Origin: Flavobacterium sp. UBA6203
GTDB taxonomy: Bacteria > Bacteroidota > Bacteroidia > Flavobacteriales > Flavobacteriaceae
Assembly: GCA_002421645.1 (NCBI GenBank)
Contig: DIST01000027.1
Span: 1-7,759 of the forward strand
Direction: 5' to 3'
Length of the DNA stretch: 7,759 nucleotides
Below, in pieces: positions 6,721 through 7,759 of this stretch (position 1 is the first letter of the stretch; the number at the start of each line of letters is the position of its first letter). The translations under genes were made by a program, and so were the position numbers. The notes below the pieces were generated by a model. That model was not told where the DNA came from. It did not search any database and worked only from the letters and a program-made list of their open reading frames with translations.

Positions 6721-7152
6721 TTATTTACAAGCGATTTTTTTCACACGATTTCCGTGTCTTCCGCCTTCAAATGGCGTATTTAAAAAAGTATCTACCATTT
6801 CAACTGCTTGTTGAATTGAAGTATAACGAGCTGGAATACTAATAATATTAGCATCATTATGTTGGCGCGCTAAAGCAGCAATTTCTTTTGTCCAACAAAG
6901 TGCACAACGAATATCTTGGTGTTTGTTAGCGGTCATAGCAATTCCATTTCCAGAACCGCAAATTACAATTCCTAAATCAGCCTTTTTGCTTTCTACATCG
7001 TAGGCTACAGGATGACCAAAATCTGGATAATCTACACTATCAAAAGTATCAGTTCCGTGGTTATAAACGGTGTGTCCTTTTTCTTCTAAGAATTCAACAA
7101 TAGCTTTTTTATAATCTGGACCAGCATGGTCGTTTCCAATTGAAATTTTCAT
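6721..7152 (-). CDS. rpiB: Ribose 5-phosphate isomerase B
   Basis: RpiB interconverts ribose 5-phosphate and ribulose 5-phosphate in the non-oxidative pentose phosphate pathway, in the cytoplasm. From the ATG at 7152 the protein is 143 residues, the usual length (E. coli RpiB is 149). It begins MKISIGNDHAG, with Asp8 and His9 of the substrate site. YPDFG (42-46) follows, then VICGSGNGIAMTANK (63-77) with the catalytic-base Cys65 and the phosphate-binding loop. ARQHNDANI (95-103) holds His98 for ring opening, and GGRHGNRVKKI (130-140) holds Arg132, His133 and Arg136. An upstream in-frame TTG at 7179 would add nine residues before the conserved start, but it overlaps the -7 promoter box, so the ATG is preferred. 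rpiB is the first gene of an operon with nnrD. RpiB and LacAB are related, but Cys65 with no lac genes nearby favours RpiB. Confidence 0.95.
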   Translation of the reverse strand: MKISIGNDHAGPDYKKAIVEFLEEKGHTVYNHGTDTFDSVDYPDFGHPVAYDVESKKADLGIVICGSGNGIAMTANKHQDIRCALCWTKEIAALARQHNDANIISIPARYTSIQQAVEMVDTFLNTPFEGGRHGNRVKKIACK

Positions 7153-7176
7153 AAGTTGTTGTGTGTTTTGTATATG

Positions 7177-7184
7177 CAAAAATA
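7177..7184 (-). promoter_or_regulatory. -7 promoter box for rpiB-nnrD
   Basis: On the minus strand this reads TATTTTTG, fitting TAnnTTTG, 24 bases upstream of the rpiB ATG (7152). It overlaps the in-frame TTG at 7179-7177, so a transcript from here could not begin translation at that TTG. No clear -33 TTG is seen. Confidence 0.5.
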
Positions 7185-7336
7185 CTAAAGATTAAGGAGT
7201 ATTAATAATATGATACTTATTTTGATATTTTTTTAAACAAATCATTTAAAATCAATTAATTATGTAATAAAGTGAACTAAAAATTACACATTGTTAACTT
7301 CTTTACGTAAATCATTGATAATCAGTTAACCTTAAT

Positions 7337-7353
7337 TTAACAATTATTGTTAA
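7337..7353. repeat. Perfect 17-bp palindrome (8-bp arms, 1-bp centre)
   Basis: TTAACAATTATTGTTAA has arms that are exact reverse complements around a single T. An overlapping TTAACAA (7350-7356) extends the motif. The form suits a dimeric protein site. It matches the element at 7538-7554 at 14 of 17 positions. Confidence 0.75.
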
Positions 7354-7537
7354 CAACTTTGAATAGAAATTTAGAAGTTTTTTTAGGTTGTAAAGAAAAA
7401 ATTTGTAATCCAAAATCGGAATTAAAAATCCTAATTTAGTTTTATGAATTTTTAGAAAAGTTATCAATAAAAAAAAATCAGTTTTCAACAGAAATCAACA
7501 ATTGAAGTTATTTACAAAAGGAATATAAAATCAAATT

Positions 7538-7554
7538 TTAACAACTGTTGATAA
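7538..7554. repeat. Near-perfect 17-bp palindrome related to 7337-7353
   Basis: TTAACAACTGTTGATAA pairs as TTA, CAAC and the complementary GTTG, TAA around a central T, with one A-A mismatch. Its right half is TTATCAACA on the minus strand, one base from the DnaA box TTATCCACA. It lies 201 bp from the related palindrome. Confidence 0.7.
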
Positions 7555-7702
7555 CTATAAAATAAAGAATTTAGAAGGTCTTATTTTCAGTTCTTTACAA
7601 ATTTTTTAAATTGTTAATTACGTTGTATAAGTAACAATAACTTTTAAAAACTACTTCTGTAAAAAAACTTATTCCACATATTAACACGCTATAATAAACA
7701 TC

Positions 7703-7749
7703 ATAAATTTAAATTTAATTAAAAATATTTTTTTTTGTTTTTAATATAT
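7703..7749. other. Extreme AT tract, possible easily melted element
   Basis: Forty-seven bases contain a single G (7737) and no C. The first 34 bases have neither G nor C. The tract includes the palindromes AAATTTAAATTT (7705-7716) and TTTAATTAAA (7714-7723) and a run of T (7728-7736). It lies beside the DnaA-box-like TTTTCAACA (minus strand) at 7749-7757. Such a tract could be a DNA-unwinding element or simply an UP-like promoter region. Confidence 0.45.
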
Positions 7750-7759
7750 GTTGAAAACT

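Larger units (their letters stand above)
7185..7759. other. Gene-free AT-rich region with repeated short motifs (regulatory region or origin candidate)
   Basis: No credible open reading frame, tRNA or rRNA is visible on either strand across these ~575 bases, and the region runs to the window edge. It is about 80 percent A+T (one sampled 60-base line has 12 G/C). It is not featureless. TTGTTAA or its complement occurs at 7291-7297, 7337-7343, 7347-7353, 7350-7356, 7538-7544 and 7611-7617. Two related 17-bp palindromes lie within it. DnaA-box-like 9-mers one or more changes from TTWTCCACA occur at 7461 (TTATCAATA), 7482 (TTTTCAACA), 7492 (AAATCAACA), 7546 (complement TTATCAACA) and 7749 (complement TTTTCAACA). 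GTTAAC occurs three times in 62 bases (7293, 7325, 7349). No TAnnTTTG box pointing right was found, so the promoter of any gene beyond the window is not identified. The function is not determined. Confidence 0.6.

Noticed and set aside
7153..7179. Nine-residue N-terminal extension of RpiB from a TTG start
   Set aside because: The TTG sits in the -7 promoter box, and the family's conserved N-terminus begins at the ATG at 7152.
7669..7678. Canonical DnaA box at TTATTCCACA
   Set aside because: It has an extra base compared with TTATCCACA; as an aligned 9-mer it differs at two positions, so I do not count it as a box.

Overview
The window reads as chromosomal DNA of a low-GC member of the Bacteroidota, most likely Flavobacteriaceae. 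The supports are the proteins (a bacterial GH3-family protein, a Bacteroidota-style TatA, a Tex protein that ends at its S1 domain), the very AT-rich intergenic DNA, the lack of Shine-Dalgarno sequences before starts, and four -7 boxes of the Bacteroidota form TAnnTTTG placed just upstream of starts. The genus is an inference from general resemblance.

Layout, left to right. A GH3-family gene on the minus strand (1-1198) is cut by the window edge. One base upstream of it lies a gene for a membrane-anchored M23/LytM-domain protein (1200-2072, minus) that has lost most of its metal and catalytic residues. A 130-bp divergent promoter region separates this pair from tatA (2203-2409, plus), the only plus-strand gene. 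tatA converges on tex (2486-4612, minus), and a strong hairpin between them can end transcription from both sides. The tex start codon shares one base with the stop of an AAA+/DUF4143 ATPase gene (4612-5748, minus), which reads as AT-richer than its neighbours. Upstream of the ATPase gene are 2.4 exact copies of a 32-bp hairpin-forming unit, directly beside its promoter. Then follow nnrD (5879-6697, minus) and rpiB (6721-7152, minus), which form a tight two-gene operon. The last ~575 bp (7185-7759) hold no gene that I can see.

Functions. rpiB (pentose phosphate interconversion) and nnrD (NAD(P)H-hydrate repair) are core metabolism. tex is a conserved nucleic-acid-binding transcription accessory factor. 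tatA belongs to the twin-arginine export system. The M23-like protein is probably a cell-wall scaffold or hydrolase activator. The ATPase looks like an accessory gene placed into the nnrD-tex interval.

The parts most worth a second look are the tandem hairpin repeat, which sits where it could be both the nnrD terminator and an operator for the ATPase gene, and the gene-free right end. That right end carries two related 17-bp palindromes, repeated TTGTTAA/TTAACAA words, several TTWTCAACA-like 9-mers and a 47-bp stretch with a single G. This could be a replication origin or a dense regulatory region. I found no clear new defence system or other multi-gene novelty.
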